Shown here piece by piece: positions 24,510 to 37,600 of a stretch of DNA of 64,000 bases. The notes under the pieces are model-generated. The model worked only from the letters and a program-made list of their open reading frames with translations. It was not told the DNA's origin and did no database searches. Each line of letters opens with the position of its first letter. Position 1 is the first letter of the stretch. Position numbers and translations under genes: made by a program. The stretch comes from Thermothielavioides terrestris NRRL 8126 (taxonomy: Eukaryota; Ascomycota; Sordariomycetes; Sordariales; Chaetomiaceae). The stretch is from positions 8,308,001 to 8,372,000 of the forward strand of contig NC_016457.1 of assembly GCF_000226115.1 (NCBI RefSeq). Direction: 5' to 3'.

Positions 24510-26200
24510 AGATAGAACATAGCTATATATAAAAAGATAATAAGATATATAAACGACACTACCTACTCTAGCTCTATAACAGGTCCTATATCTAGCAGGT
24601 CCTCCTCCTTATCTTTAAGCAGGTATATAGGCAGGGTAGGTATATACAAAGGCGGAATAGGCGTATAAGGGGTATAAGGCAAGGATAGTATATATACTTA
24701 ATAGGCATATAAAACGTCCTCTATAGGGGAGGACAAGCGCTATCCGTAGTACAGGTTATAGGGGGACGTGTATATATAAGGTAAGTAGTAGGGGTAGGAC
24801 CTCTAAGGGGTATAAATGGACAAAGGGGAGGTAAACGTAATAATATACTCTATAAAGTATAAGTTCGTCTTAAAGACAGTTGCTTAAGACTATACTATAG
24901 TATAGACAGTCTCTATAATATACCGATTCTCCTACTAGGAGGAATCGAGATATTATACTATATATTCGACAAAGCGACTATAGTGCTATATAGCGAGATT
25001 ATTTTAAAGAGCCTAGTATAGAACTAAGGCTCTTCGCTAGCTTAAGGTCGAAGGTATAGAGGAGGTAACTAAGGGTATATCGAAGACGAAGGCGGAGTAT
25101 ACTAGAGATCGGTGTATAAAGGCTATGCCAATTGCACTATAGAAGCTATATATAAAGGCAATAAATAGCGCCTTTAAAATAATGCGATAGGCTAGTTCGG
25201 TTTCGATTTTCTTATAAGTAGGCTCTATAACAGCTTTATTGTCGGTATAAAATTTAATTAAACGTTTTAAGCTAGTATATAAGAAGAGGTTAGTCGTCTA
25301 GAGTGCTAAATCCTAGTAGTATTTAGTATACGACTTAGTATACTCTATATAGCTCTCTCTACGTCCTTAGACGTATTTAACGAAGTTACTATATATAAGT
25401 CGCTTAATATAGTTTAGGTAGATGTCTCCTTCCTCTTTAAGAAGAGCATTATCCTCATTGTCTAAGTCGCCTTTGACAATATAGCCGTTAATAGTATAGT
25501 GAAAAAAGTTGTTGTAATTGTTATAGTTCTATCTAAGACACTATTAGCTTCTAGCCTAAGACTAAAGTAGGCTTAACAAGGGATAATATACATTATAGTC
25601 CTAGTTGTCGTCTCCTCTAAAACGATGTCCCTCTCTACTACTATTAAGTAAAGCGACTATAGCTAATATTCTAAAGGGTATAGGCAGGAATAGGCAAGTA
25701 AGTTTCAAGAATATATTGCTATCGTAAAGTAAATAGAAAGCTACTATAGAGGTCGGAGCAAGTAGACGAGATATATATAGGATATATATATAAAGAAAAT
25801 AGTAGGAAGCTAAGTGTATATAAAGGGAAAAAGTTATAGGAACGAACTAGGCGTATAGTAGGTTCTTATTAGATTCGTATTAAAATTAAAGTAGTAGCGT
25901 TGTAAATATAGAACGGTTGTATAAAAAAACGATAAATATTGTCGATAAAGTGTAGAACAAACGTATAACGAAAATAGTATAGGCGATATAGGCGTTGCCG
26001 TATATAAGGAGGTTAAAAAATAGGTATAAGACGAAGACGAGGTAGGAAGAGCCAATGTATAAAGAGGATAGAGGATAGGAATATAGAGGAGGGATAAGGG
26101 CGTATAGTAGAAGCGAGAAGAAAACGTAGAGTATAAAGTTTATAAAGGAGAAGGGGTTTTAATAGTATAAGGGGGGGCTAGTTGTATACAATTAGTAAGT
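24510..26200 (-). pseudogene. Long antisense degenerate frame in Gypsy A (unknown accessory ORF)
   Basis: On the minus strand one reading register stays protein-like for about 1.7 kb, interrupted only by TAG/TAA. Two stretches have no stop at all: about 25040-25270 (containing FYTDNKAVIEPTYKKIETEL) and about 25605-25845. A charged block KEEGDIYLNYIKRLIYSNF lies near 25385-25445, and the C-terminal third (about 24600-24800) is Pro/Tyr/Ser-rich. The plus strand of the same region is dense with stops in the frame I read. No homology is recognised. The minus strand is pyrimidine-rich in parts, which lowers stop frequency by itself, so this is a candidate, not proof. Confidence 0.45.
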
Positions 26201-26456
26201 ACGCCTTATATAGTACGGTTGCTATAGAAAAAGGCGTAGAGTAGAGAAGGGGCTAATTAGCGTTTTGCTAGAACGATATAAACAAACAATCTACGACTAG
26301 GCAGTAGGATTACTAAGTAGTAAGCACTTAGTAGATAGCTACACTAGACTATATAAATACTGAACTAGGTACCAGTGTTCGCTATAACCGACCTTATACC
26401 GGACCCGGTCTACGTCCAACGCTGTACTACGCCTACCCCAATCCAACTCCCTATCT

Positions 26457-26470
26457 AGGTAGGGGGGGTA
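26457..26470 (+). other. Polypurine tract of Gypsy A
   Basis: A purine-rich run (aggtagggggggta) immediately precedes the 3' LTR start at 26471. Confidence 0.85.
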
Positions 26471-26719
26471 TATTATAAACTAGGCTATACCTAGGCTAGG
26501 TATATAGGGCTATGCCTAGGATCCGTAGTAGCCCTAGGACGGACCTATAGCGGGCTTGCCTTGTGCCTAGAATAACGTTGGTCCGAACCTACTTTGCAAG
26601 CCCCTAAAAAACTCTATATATAGGGATCGTAGCCTGTACTTCTCCTTTTTCCTTCTTTAAAGTAGTTGAATAGAACATCGTACGCTTATCTATAGACGCT
26701 ATAAGGCCAGTACGTTATA
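26471..26719 (+). repeat. 3' LTR of Gypsy A
   Basis: 249 bp, TATTATAAACTAGGC to GTACGTTATA, collinear with 19196-19444, followed by the TSD TAGAC (26720-26724). Confidence 0.95.
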
Positions 26720-26724
26720 TAGAC

Positions 26725-29039
26725 CCTCTAGACAAGGAGCTAGACCCTCTAGACAAGCCGCCAAAGCTATAGATATCTAAGCCGCTTTCGCTATATAGGA
26801 CTTTCTTATCTAGATAGCTAGAATAATAGAGAACCTAAACGTTATAATCGAAAGGGCGAACAGGGCTATAGGTATAGAAGACCGTTAGCCTAAAACTAAA
26901 GACGGAAGTACTACGTCTTTACAACTGTCTATACCTACGTCGAAATAGAAGATTTAAGATATTAGTCTCTTCTAGCTAAATATAGAGAATAAGTTTAAGG
27001 AACTCTAAGACTTATAGTACAATAAATAGTAGCTATACTATAGGGATATTAACCTTTAGGTTAAGTAGGTAGATTAGATCATTAGATACTACCTAGTAAG
27101 AGAAGAGACTTTATATATAGAGATATAGACCTTACTTCGAGGCTTAGCGCTATAATAGTATAAATAGTAGCTCTCTACTATAGAAAAGGCAATATTAACT
27201 ATATCTATAAAAGTATAGACTAAACGTTTAAAAAAAGAGTTTAGTATTAAAAGATACAAAGTAGAAAAATAGCTAAACGAAAACCAATATACTATAAAAG
27301 ACAACTATAAAGACAAGCTAGTCTAGAAATTCGCTATAGAATACTTTAAATATATATATATTGAGGGAGATACTACTAAGGAGCAACGTCTAATATACTT
27401 ATACAACTGCCTTTATCTAGAACTTCGCTAGCTATACCCTAAACTAGATATAACTATAGAGATAGATATATTCCTTAGTATTCTCAATACCAAAGTATAT
27501 ATTGTTAAAGACAAGCTTTGCTAGGACGTCGCTAAGGGCTATATTATTGGCTATAGTCCTATTGCCAATAACGTAGATATAGAGTATAACGATAAAGTAT
27601 AAAGAGACGACTAGGAGGATAGTAGAGCCTTCTAGATAAAAAAAGGTAGAAAAGGATATTACAATCCTTAGAAAAGAGATAAAGATAAACCCTAGTAACC
27701 TAGAAACAATTAGTATAAAGATAGTAACTAAATACAACTATTTAGTAACTAAAACTTCTATAGTACAACTAGATATAGAAGAGGATATCGACCGTTCAAC
27801 GATTATAGAGGAGGACTTAGACTATTCAACGGCTAGAGAAGAGGCGATAACGGCAACTAGGGAAGACTACCTCGACTTCGACAACTCTAATAGATTTAGA
27901 TATATATATATAAGAAGTAGTTCGAAGATAGTACCTTCTTATACTATAGCGAGATTATAGTAATAGGAGACGACGAAGACGCTAACCTTTACTGCGAAAT
28001 ACTAGAGAAGACTAGGTATATTCTTGTCGACGAATATAACATTGAGGCTAAAGACGAAGAGTCGAAAGACGAGGAAGCTAATAGCTTCTACTATATATAC
28101 TACAACTTCCGCTAGCTAGAGCCTAGACTAAGAGAACTCCTATAGATTTAGCAATGCACCGCCTATAGCAAAGTCTTTATAACCTATTGCAAGCTATTCA
28201 AATATATAGCTAACAATGGCGACGAAGACAAGTATAAGCCTAAGCAGTAGTATATAGACTACTAATATAATACTAATAACACTAAGGACGACCTCGATAT
28301 TAAAGAAGTAAACTTCACGCTAATAGAAGGATAGATCGTAGAAGCGTAGCCCTATATACCGCTACTAAAGGCGTTAGATAAGTAAGCAATATACCTTATA
28401 ATCAATATTAGCACGAACCTAGGCGAGCTAGGCACTAAAGTTTACATTGATATAGGTAGCAATATCAACTTTATTGACAAGGAGTTTATCTCTAAGTAGG
28501 CTAAAAACCTATATTAAATTGATATAAAGCTATACTTTGTCAAAGGCATTGGAGCCTATACTAAAGTTAAAAAGTAAGTTGAATTTAACTTCTATATCTA
28601 AGGAATTGTCTATAGTACCAACGTAGACGGTCACTTCACTATAATAGCCGACGTTATTAAAGGTTTAAAAGCGAAACTATTAATTAGAATTAACTTTATA
28701 CTCTATAATAGAGTAAAGATTGACCTTAATATATCTATCTATTACTTCTAGTCCATCTATAATATAAAGGTAAAAATGCGTATAGAACGGAAAAGGATAA
28801 TCCAAAAGGTAAAAGCTATAAACACTATAACAGTCGCACCTATAACGGAATACCTAATTAAAACTACGTTCGAGCCTATAGACACTGATAACGATAATCT
28901 AGGTAGCTAGAAACGTAAGCTCTACTTCGCTTTATATATCGAGAGTATACTAGATGCTATTGTAGACGCGAAGAGCGTATACTAAGCTGTTATAAAGAAC
29001 AATATCGCTCGCCTAATTACTATTGTCGAAGGACAGTAT
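26725..29039 (+). pseudogene. gag and protease remnant of Gypsy B, second part
   Basis: Continues the frame cut at 19195. Gag helices (about 26980-27560), an Arg/Gly/Gln-rich stretch (about 27600-27900) and an acidic linker (about 27960-28090) lead to a Cys/His finger-like segment near 28155-28210. The retropepsin core is readable at about 28440-28500 as VYIDIGSNINFIDKEF, the equivalent of DTGS with a drifted Thr. LINE1 interrupts the frame at 29039/34640; deleting LINE1 and one TSD copy gives an uninterrupted TIVEGQYIRHLL reading. Stops are TAG/TAA only. Confidence 0.75.
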
Positions 29040-29474
29040 TATTATTATTATTAATCTTACACCAAAGAGGCACTTAGTACCTCGCCACTAAGGGCAAGCG
29101 GTCCCTCCGCCTCTATATACACCACTCATACGTAGCGCCTACACTGCGTTCCCGCTACGTAGGGCGGGCCTCCCTAATTCCTTCTCTCCAACTCGCTAGA
29201 ACTCACCTTTCTAGCTTAGTAGCAACGGAGATATAGCGGCCTATATAGCCTATTATATACCACTTACGTATATAATACGCTCCTAGCGTAGGTGCTATAG
29301 CTACTAGGCACGTAATATACTTACGAGGAGCAGCTAGAGGCCGACCTTCCTATACCCTTTCCTCCTCTTCTTACGCCTCTCGCTAGTACCCAAGCTCCTA
29401 TAGCTAGCCGCTAGAGGCTCCCCTACTACGCCGTCCTAGCTACTACGCTCCTACTATATACCTATAGCGCTTTC

Positions 29475-32400
29475 CACCGCTCCCTTATATCCTACCTTGC
29501 TCTCAACGTTTAGCTCGAGCGCTAGCCAATACTCCTATAGGCGCCTAATATATATTAGCTATCCTATAATCCTTTAGGCGCCTCTCCTACTCCTAAGTAG
29601 TGTAAACAATGTATATTAGTCCTAGATATAGGGCCTTCCTATAGCAACTATAGAGTCCTTATAGCGTATCGTAAGGTAGGCGATGGTCTTAGGTACCTTG
29701 CTATAGTAGTAGAGCGGTATAGGTATATTCGGCATCCCTTTCTAGAATAGGAACTGCCTAAAGCCAATAGCTCTAGTATACACCTATATAAGGAGGGAGC
29801 TCTACGCCTTACTAAGATCCTTATATACCTATAGTACCTAGATAGGAGGCTCTAAGGTATATAGGTCTACCACTTCTTTGTAGTATACCCTCTCTAGTCT
29901 CCTAGTGTCTACGCAGTATATCTACATCTCTCTATACACCTTCTACTCCTCTATTGTAGCTATATCCACGTTAGCGTATAGCTATAGCTCCTAGGGTCTC
30001 TAATCGTCGTCCTCGTCGCTCCTATTCTACGCCTCTACTACTACTGCTAAGCAATATGCAAGGAGCTAGTCCTTGGCCTACCGTTGCCTCTACTCTATAG
30101 AGGACTCCCTTGTAGCTAGCCTCGCCACTAAGGTATAGCGTATATAGTACCGCTTTTTCAACCTTAACGCCACCTTCGTATAGATACTATATAGAAGCTA
30201 TATAAGCCTAGTTTTCTAGAGCCTCTATTTAGTATACGCTACCTAGCGGTTAAGGTATAGATCGATAGGGGGTACCTAGGTCTCACTTTCTAGGTTATAG
30301 ACTAGTATAGCCTTATATATACTAGCAACTACCTAAAGGTAGCCCAACTACATTGCACCAAAGCTATATATAATCCTATAGGGAGTCCCTTCGATTAGCA
30401 TTGGAGTATACTACGCCACTACCCTATACGAAAGGACACTCCTAATAACCTTTATATAGATCTCCTAAGCTTATACAATATATACTTTATACGTCTTCGC
30501 TATAAGTCTTATAAAGGTAAACTTCTATATAGCTATCTTAGCCTTAACCGCCTTCTTATATATTTGAAATAAGAGCTTACGGTCTAGCTATATACCTAGG
30601 AACTTCGCTAACTCTATAGGTGCGAGTCCTAGCTAACCTTCGCTAAGGATATTGACGACCTCTATATATAGCTATCGCGCCCTTGTAAAGTAGATAAGTT
30701 CGCTCTTCGCTAGTTTGAACTATATCCCTTGTTCTATAGCCTATTTCTTATACTTAGTAAACCCTCTCTTAAATATATAGCAGTACACTAGTATATCCTA
30801 TTCGAATGTAAGAAGGTTAGTATCGTCTATATACCCAACTATTAGAAGCCTAATATATACCTCGAAGGTATAGAATAGGGGGGTAATAAAGAGAATAAAC
30901 AACACTAGCGATAGTAGCGAGCCCTATAGTGTACTTTGCTATAGAGTCGTAGGCTTGGCTATAATCCTATTGAACTATAGGCGTACTATACAATTCTCGA
31001 AATAGCTCTTTAGAAGTATAATTAGCTTCCTCTCGAAGCCTAGTTCCTAGAGCATATATAGTAGCTAGATCTAGTTAACCTAGTCGAAAGCGCCTTTCAA
31101 GTCCAATTGCAATAGCAAAGCGTAGGCGCTATACACCTACGCCATCTTCACTATATCGGTCACTACCTAGATCGCTACCTTTGTAGACCTATATTGCTAG
31201 AAGCCTATCTATATCTCTAGAAGCAGCTTGTACGCTTTAGCTATATATATTACTTAGTCTACGATAGCCACTTCGATAATCTTGCCTACCGCGCTAAATA
31301 GCGATATTAGGCAATACGCCCCTACCTCTGTCAGCTATTCTAGAGACTTCCCTAGCTTCCTAAGGACGACCACCTATATAGCGTAGAATCTATATAGGAA
31401 GTACTCTAGCTTAAAACAGATATATATAATTACCGTAAACACCTCCGACAGCTTGCCCTCCTTATTATAGGCTTTAAGGAACTTATTAGTAAAGAGGTCT
31501 TCGCTAAGCGCTTTGTTTAATCCTATATAGCTTATAATCTTAGTAATCTCAATACTGCTAACCTCCTAGTCAATAGGCATAGTATTATAGAAAGACTCCT
31601 TAGGCTAATCTTAGTTAGGTATACTGTTGTACTATGCCTATAGGGTAGAGAAGAAACGCCCTACTAACGCCTCCGCCTTCTAGGTATATATTATAGTACT
31701 CTAGAGCTCGCTAGGCCCTAGCTAGAGCGCTAGTAGCGCTAGCGGCTTAGGGTATTGGTAGCTACAAAGCTATACCTACCTCTTAATATCCTATATTAGC
31801 TTCTACTCCCTCGACGCCCTAGCGAACAAGTAGCGCTAGTATAGTATCTACAACCGATAGGTATAGCGCTTAAAACGCTATACCGCCTTATAGTAATATA
31901 CTTAGGAGCTTGCTATATAGCTTGACCGCTAGGCGCGTTTAGCCCTCCTCGCTTCTCACATTGCCTTGTTGACCTCGAGGTTCCACTATAGCGTATAGGA
32001 CCCCTAGTTGAGCTTATAGCATAGGGCTACTACGTCTATAATACTAGTCAACTTGTATATAAGGGTATCTACTATATCCTTAAGTTCCTCTACTATATTA
32101 ATCTCCTTTAGTAGGGTTAGGAACTAGGCCTTAGCCTCGTACCTTTTATAGTCTAGTAGCACCTAGCTATAGCCCTATAGTATAGCGGCTTTACCGCTAC
32201 TCCCCCTTAGCGGCACTTTAGCTACCTAGGGTATATAGTCTAAGCCTACTAAATTAAGAGGTCCTAGCTACTAGGTACCGCTACCCTATATTGCCTAGAT
32301 ATAGTCGATTATACTATCTCTATTGCCTTGCTATACCTAAATAGGCGTGCTATATAGTATATAAAGCTCAAGCTCCTATTCTACTACAATCTAAAATAGT

Positions 32401-33080
32401 ATACTCGTTAATCGAGAAGTCCTATTGTACTTGTCCTATATTAGATAATAGGCGTTAAAGTCGCCTATAAGTATATTACACCTTCTTAGCTCCTACTCTA
32501 CTAAAGTATAGAGCAGTAACCGCTACCCTAGCTCCTAGTTAAGCGAATAAATAGACTATACTATAAAGGGGTCCAATCTTTCCTTTTTAAACGTTATAGC
32601 TATCTAATCTTCCCCTACCTTAGCCGACTATATTATATAGTCAAGGCGCTTACTTATATATAGCACTACCCTACTAGTGCTATATACTATCTTATACTAG
32701 CTACCTTGCCTATAAGGCGAGGCTAGGGGGGTCGTATCTAGGCGAATTAGTAGCTCCTAAATCGCTACTAGGTCGAACTCCTCCTTATCCTCTAGCGCTT
32801 AGTTAAAACGGTTTCTACTACTATCGATATTCTAGTAGAGTACTCTCAACGTTATAGCTATATACTTAGTACAGGACTAGGGCCCTTAGTCATCACTATA
32901 TTAGGTTACAAAGTTAGCTCTATACTTGTACTATATAGGGGCACTATATAAGTAGTACTCCTATTCTATACCCTAGCTCCTTAGAAGGTTTATAAGAGCA
33001 CTCTAAATTGGAATAGGTCTATACTATTAGAGCGCCTTGCCCTCTAGATATTGGTAGACTAGCCTACCTTAGTAAGGCGC
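29475..33080 (-). pseudogene. LINE1 ORF2 remnant (APE endonuclease and reverse transcriptase)
   Basis: Endonuclease motif NILIGDFNAYY near 32450-32485 (His of GDFNAHH changed to Tyr). Reverse transcriptase with an intact VGYIDDTNLL box near 30805-30835. Near 29665-29720 the C-terminal cysteine/histidine segment reads YYSKVPKTIAY, where Cys and His have become Tyr. The product would nick the target and prime reverse transcription. RIP stops are dispersed. Ends are approximate, placed by comparison with LINE2. Confidence 0.8.
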
Positions 33081-33099
33081 TTCTTTAGGCGCTATTCTC

Positions 33100-34363
33100 C
33101 TAACTTATCCTTCTAGCTCCTATACTATATACTTGCCCCCGTCGCTACTACTACCTAAGGCTAGAGTATATAGAAGATAAACAGGCAGTCGTTGAACCGC
33201 TCCTTTACGTACTAACGCTACTCCTTTGCTATCTTATAGCTTACGTCAAAGGCTATATAGGCGTCTCCGTAGTTAATGTACTTTGGCCTATTCTTAGCTA
33301 GGTCGATCTTTATTAAGCATTTTGCCTCTCGTTCCCTTGCTATATCGCTATCGTTATACGCTATATAGGTATAGATTAGACAGTATACCTCTTCCTCTTT
33401 ATAGAACGTCGCTTTATATCCTTACTTCCTACATTTAAAGTATAGGATTATATATACTATACCTTTAAAGCGTTTATAAGGGTAGACTATATATTTGAGC
33501 AGGACCCCTTAGTTAATAAGCCTTGTCGTTTCCTCGATTATATATAGCTCGACTAGTATATATATCGTTTATAGCCTTTAACTGTCCTTAGTACTACCCT
33601 ATAGCGCCTATAGCCTTATATATATAATCTAAACCTTATTCTCCTTCGCTAGGTCCACCGCTAAGTAGCTAGCGTCACCTCTATACCTCGTTAAGGCGGC
33701 TAGCCGAATACCCTTTGTAAGTACTACGAAGGTATAGCGCTTAAGCATTGTAGTCGCTCTAAATATAGCTATAACCTACACCTTATTATCTTTATTAGTA
33801 AACTATGTCTAGCGGTCTTCCTCGAAGGTAACTACTATATTCCTGCTTTTTAGTAGCTTCTACACTACGATTGTGCTACTTCCGCTACCTCTCGTCGTCG
33901 CTCCTATCGTCGCTATAGCTATATTGATTACTTAGACTATATCACCTATACTCCTATTGACAATATCTGTAAATACCTATCTAAGGTCTACTATAAGCTT
34001 ATAGAATAGTTTCTTTAGTATATACTAAATACGGCTTTTAAGTAGCTAGGGCGTCACTATTGTAACTACGCCCTGCCCTACTATCTATACCTAGGTCCTC
34101 GCTTATATACCTCCAACGCTCGCCTATGTCTTAACCTTGTTCTTAATTTATATAACCTCCTCTTTAATACAGTCGACGCTTTTACGTAGCTTATATACGT
34201 TATAAAGGCAGTTTAGCTCGTCTTAGAACACCTCGCAGTAGTATATATATATAGCTACCTATATATATAGCTATATCTCTAGCGACACTAAGGCATAGAA
34301 TTCCTATAGAAGCCTTGATCGCTTGTCGCTAGCGCCCTTAGTACGTACATTCCGATCGTTCAT
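33100..34363 (-). pseudogene. LINE1 ORF1 remnant (nucleic-acid-binding protein)
   Basis: Starts at an ATG at 34363 giving MNDRNVRTKGASDKRSRLL before the first RIP stop. Near 33450-33260 the C-terminal part shows CCHC-type knuckles (a YFKCRK-x-GYKATFY block, and a later KYINYGDAYIAF block, with Cys and His drifted to Tyr). This is the usual layout of Tad-clade ORF1, an RNA chaperone. Not functional. Confidence 0.75.
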
Positions 34364-34639
34364 AGCTCCTATAGGAGGGAGCCTAAGTCTTCGATCGCGT
34401 CGGTCAGGGTGTTCGTACATATTAGCCACAGTATCGCGACCTACGGTGCCCGACGCTAGGCTACCGCCATCGCCACCACGACCTGTATAGCCGCTACGCC
34501 CCCTCTACAACATCGTAGATAGGGGTAATCGGGTACGCTGAGAACGCTTACGTTGCTAGATTCGATTTTGGCTTAATGGTTCTTTCGCAATCGGCGTTTA
34601 AGTGCGAAGAAGCTTTCTTTTTTTGTCGAAGGACAGTAT

Positions 34640-37600
34640 ATTAGACACCTCCTTTAGTATAGCCTAGAGGAGGATATCTAGGCAATGGTATAGAACCTTA
34701 TATAGTAGACTTAGGATAATATTATAGACGACAAATATATATAGATAACAACAACTATATAATAGGAGCCTAGTAGTAAAGAACCGATAATAGAGACACT
34801 AACTAAAGATAAGTATAAGCCACCTACTAAGTAGGAGTTCTATATACTATCCTATAGCATTAAGAAACTAGATGACATCCTATATATTAAGTTAGTAGCA
34901 AAGGTGAACGTCTATAGTAGGGATAAACAGTATATAGAAGAGATAAAGGCATTGCTAGATAAGTATAATGTCTTCTATAACTATAGTATTGTTCCTATAC
35001 TAGAGGATTAGAAGATAAGAATTCTACTTATCGATAGATAGTAGAATTAGCTTAAGTCTATTTAGGTTTACCTACTAAACGCTAAAGACTAAGCAATTAT
35101 TGACAAAGAATATAATAAACTATATATATAAAGAAAGATGGACTTTATAGACTAGCTAACCTTTGTTGCTTACCTAGTCTTTGTAGTCTACTATATAGTT
35201 GCTAGAAAAACGAAAGGCAGAGCTATAATGGACCTTTAGCCTTTAAATACGTTAGTAGTACTAGATATATACCTATTGCCTAACTAAGACGATGTTATAA
35301 ATATAATAATAGACAATATAATCTTTATAGTATTCGACGCCTCTAGATTCTTCTTCTAGCTTCTAATCGTAGAAGAACACTGTAACTATATAATAGTTAT
35401 TAGTCCTAAAGGTTTAGAATGCTTGAACGTTGTACTAATAGGATTTAAAAACTTACTAGCTTTCGTATAGCGCTTTATAAACTATTTGTTCTATAAATAT
35501 AAGCACTTTGTATACGCCTATATCAACAATATTATTATCGCTAATAAATATATAGAGAAGTACCTTAAGTATATTAAGACGGTTCTTAATATCCTTAACA
35601 AAGTATATATTTATATTTTAATAGAAAAATCCTTTGTAGCCTACCTATCAGTAAGACTTCTTAGCTATATAGTCAATGGCGAAGGAGTGGCTAAAATAGA
35701 CGATAGGATCACTATATTTAAGAAACTTAAGTTCCCTAATACCTTTAAGACCTTAGAGCAGTACCTTAGTATAGCCAGATAGCTATATAAAGGCATCCTA
35801 TAGTATATAGCGAAAGCGTAGCCTCTATAGGACTGTAAAACCAAGCTCCTTGCCTAAGGGAGAGTAAGTAGAGACCTTTCTATCGCTAAGTCAAAGAACA
35901 CTAAGAAGGCATTTACCTTAAACGCTAAATTCGAGCCTACGCTAGTGGAACTAGAGTCCTTTAAGCTACTATAGAAACACTTATATAAGTAGTACTTCTT
36001 ATATTATTATCGTTCTAATAAACTGCTATTTATTAAGCTTAATATAAGCGGTAAAGGATATAGAGTAATCGTCTTTCAACTCTATAGCGAATAGGATAGC
36101 ATTAGTATCCTTAGCTAAGATATCTCGAATAGTAAGATCTAGCCTATTATATTCCTCTTCTATCTAACCTCCAATGTAGAAAGGAAGTATAGAAGTATAG
36201 AAATAGAAATTACTACTATTATATAGGTAGTTAAGAAGCTCTAGAAAATAGTATAGTCAAACTAATACCTTATAAACATCTTAATAGACTATATAGCAAC
36301 TAGAGGCATTATAAAGTATACGTCTCTTGCTACTATAGATCTTATAAAGGCTAACCTAAAGCTTACTAATACTATAAACTAGCTATCCTAGTTCGACCTT
36401 AACATCTTCTATATACTAGGAAAGCTCAACGTTGTACTAGACACCTTATTATACCTACCGACCTTCGAGGAGGACGCCCCTAATAAAACCTAAAACGCTA
36501 CTAATGAACTAAAGGACATTTGGTCTACTATCTAGATCGACACTGAGGAATACTATACTATAGACACTAGCACCTTCGAACTAGTTATTAATAACGAGTT
36601 TAAAGCTAAGCTAACTATAGCTTACCCCAACGACTGCTAGTATAATAAGATTATTAGGAGTCTCTATAATATAGAAGAACGAGCTAAAAAGATCGCTAAG
36701 TAGAGAGAACGTAAAGAGTAAGAAGGAGAGCTATATAGGAAGTAGCACTAAAAACTATAGATTAAGCTTTATAAGCTAAAAGACGAACTCCTCTACTATA
36801 TCGACTATAAAGGAGTAAAGAAGCTTTATATCCCTAGTAGCTATATTAAAGATATTTTTACTATTGTATACAACAATATTTACTACTTTAGTATAGATAA
36901 TATAATAGTAAACCTCTTAGTATTTACGTTTAACTAAAAGCGTTAGATAATATATAAGTATATTTAGTACTGCCTTATATATAGAGAGAACTAGACCTTG
37001 AGAGAACCGAAGCCTAGAGACCTTTAGCCAATTTAGACGCTGCTATAGCCTTTCTATACTATTACTATAGATTTTATTGTTAGTTTGCCTACTATATTCT
37101 CTAAAGGGACACTATAGTTAATAAAAAAGTATTTGATCTTCAACGCTATATACACTATTACCTATAAGTTTAGTAAGAAAAAGCTTCTTATAGCTAGAAA
37201 CAATAAAATATTAATAGAGGAATAGATAGTTATAATCCTTAGAGCGTTGACGTATATAGATTAAAGACTCCTAGTGTAAATCATTAGCGACTAAGATACT
37301 AAGTTCACCTCTAATTTATAGAAAGAAATTTTTTATATCTTAGGCGTTAGCCTTCTTTTCTTAATAGCCTATTATCCTTAAACGGATAGTTAGTTAAAAA
37401 GGACGAACTAGACGGTAGAAATCGCTATCTATATAGAAGCTATAGAAAAACTAAGAACACTATAGCCTCTACTTCTCTCTACGTTATAGTACAACCTTAA
37501 TAATATACTTATAATCACTATTGGAAGATCGCTAAACAAGTTAGTATATAGCTTTAAACTACGTTTTATCCTAGATATACTTTACTATAAGAAGGGTGCT

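Larger units (their letters stand above)
19196..26719 (+). mobile_element. Gypsy-type (chromovirus-like) retrotransposon A nested in Gypsy B
   Basis: Two 249-bp LTRs (19196-19444, 26471-26719), TSD TAGAC at 19191-19195 and 26720-26724, and a polypurine tract aggtagggggggta directly before the 3' LTR. The plus-strand interior has gag with a zinc knuckle, then RT, RNase H, integrase and a chromodomain. About 2.1 kb between the chromodomain and the 3' LTR is not explained by pol and contains a long antisense frame. All genes are RIP-inactivated. Excision of A restores the B gag frame through a 21-bp coding repeat. Confidence 0.95.
29040..34622 (-). mobile_element. LINE1: full-length Tad-like non-LTR retrotransposon
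   Basis: 5.6-kb non-LTR element on the minus strand: 5' leader (34364-34622), ORF1 with CCHC knuckles, ORF2 with AP-endonuclease and reverse transcriptase, and a short (TAA)n tail at 29040-29053. A 17-bp target-site duplication, ttgtcgaaggacagtat, lies at 29023-29039 and 34623-34639. The structure (two ORFs, APE endonuclease, trinucleotide tail) matches fungal Tad1-clade LINEs. ORFs carry TAG/TAA stops, but the leader keeps normal CpA/TpG content and the YIDD box is intact, so it is less eroded than LINE2 at that site. Confidence 0.93.

Noticed and set aside
27444..27737. 97-codon minus-strand ORF in Gypsy B
   Set aside because: It lies opposite a well-readable gag frame, and unlike 38386-38856 the plus strand explains the sequence; probably a low-stop shadow of a purine-rich strand.
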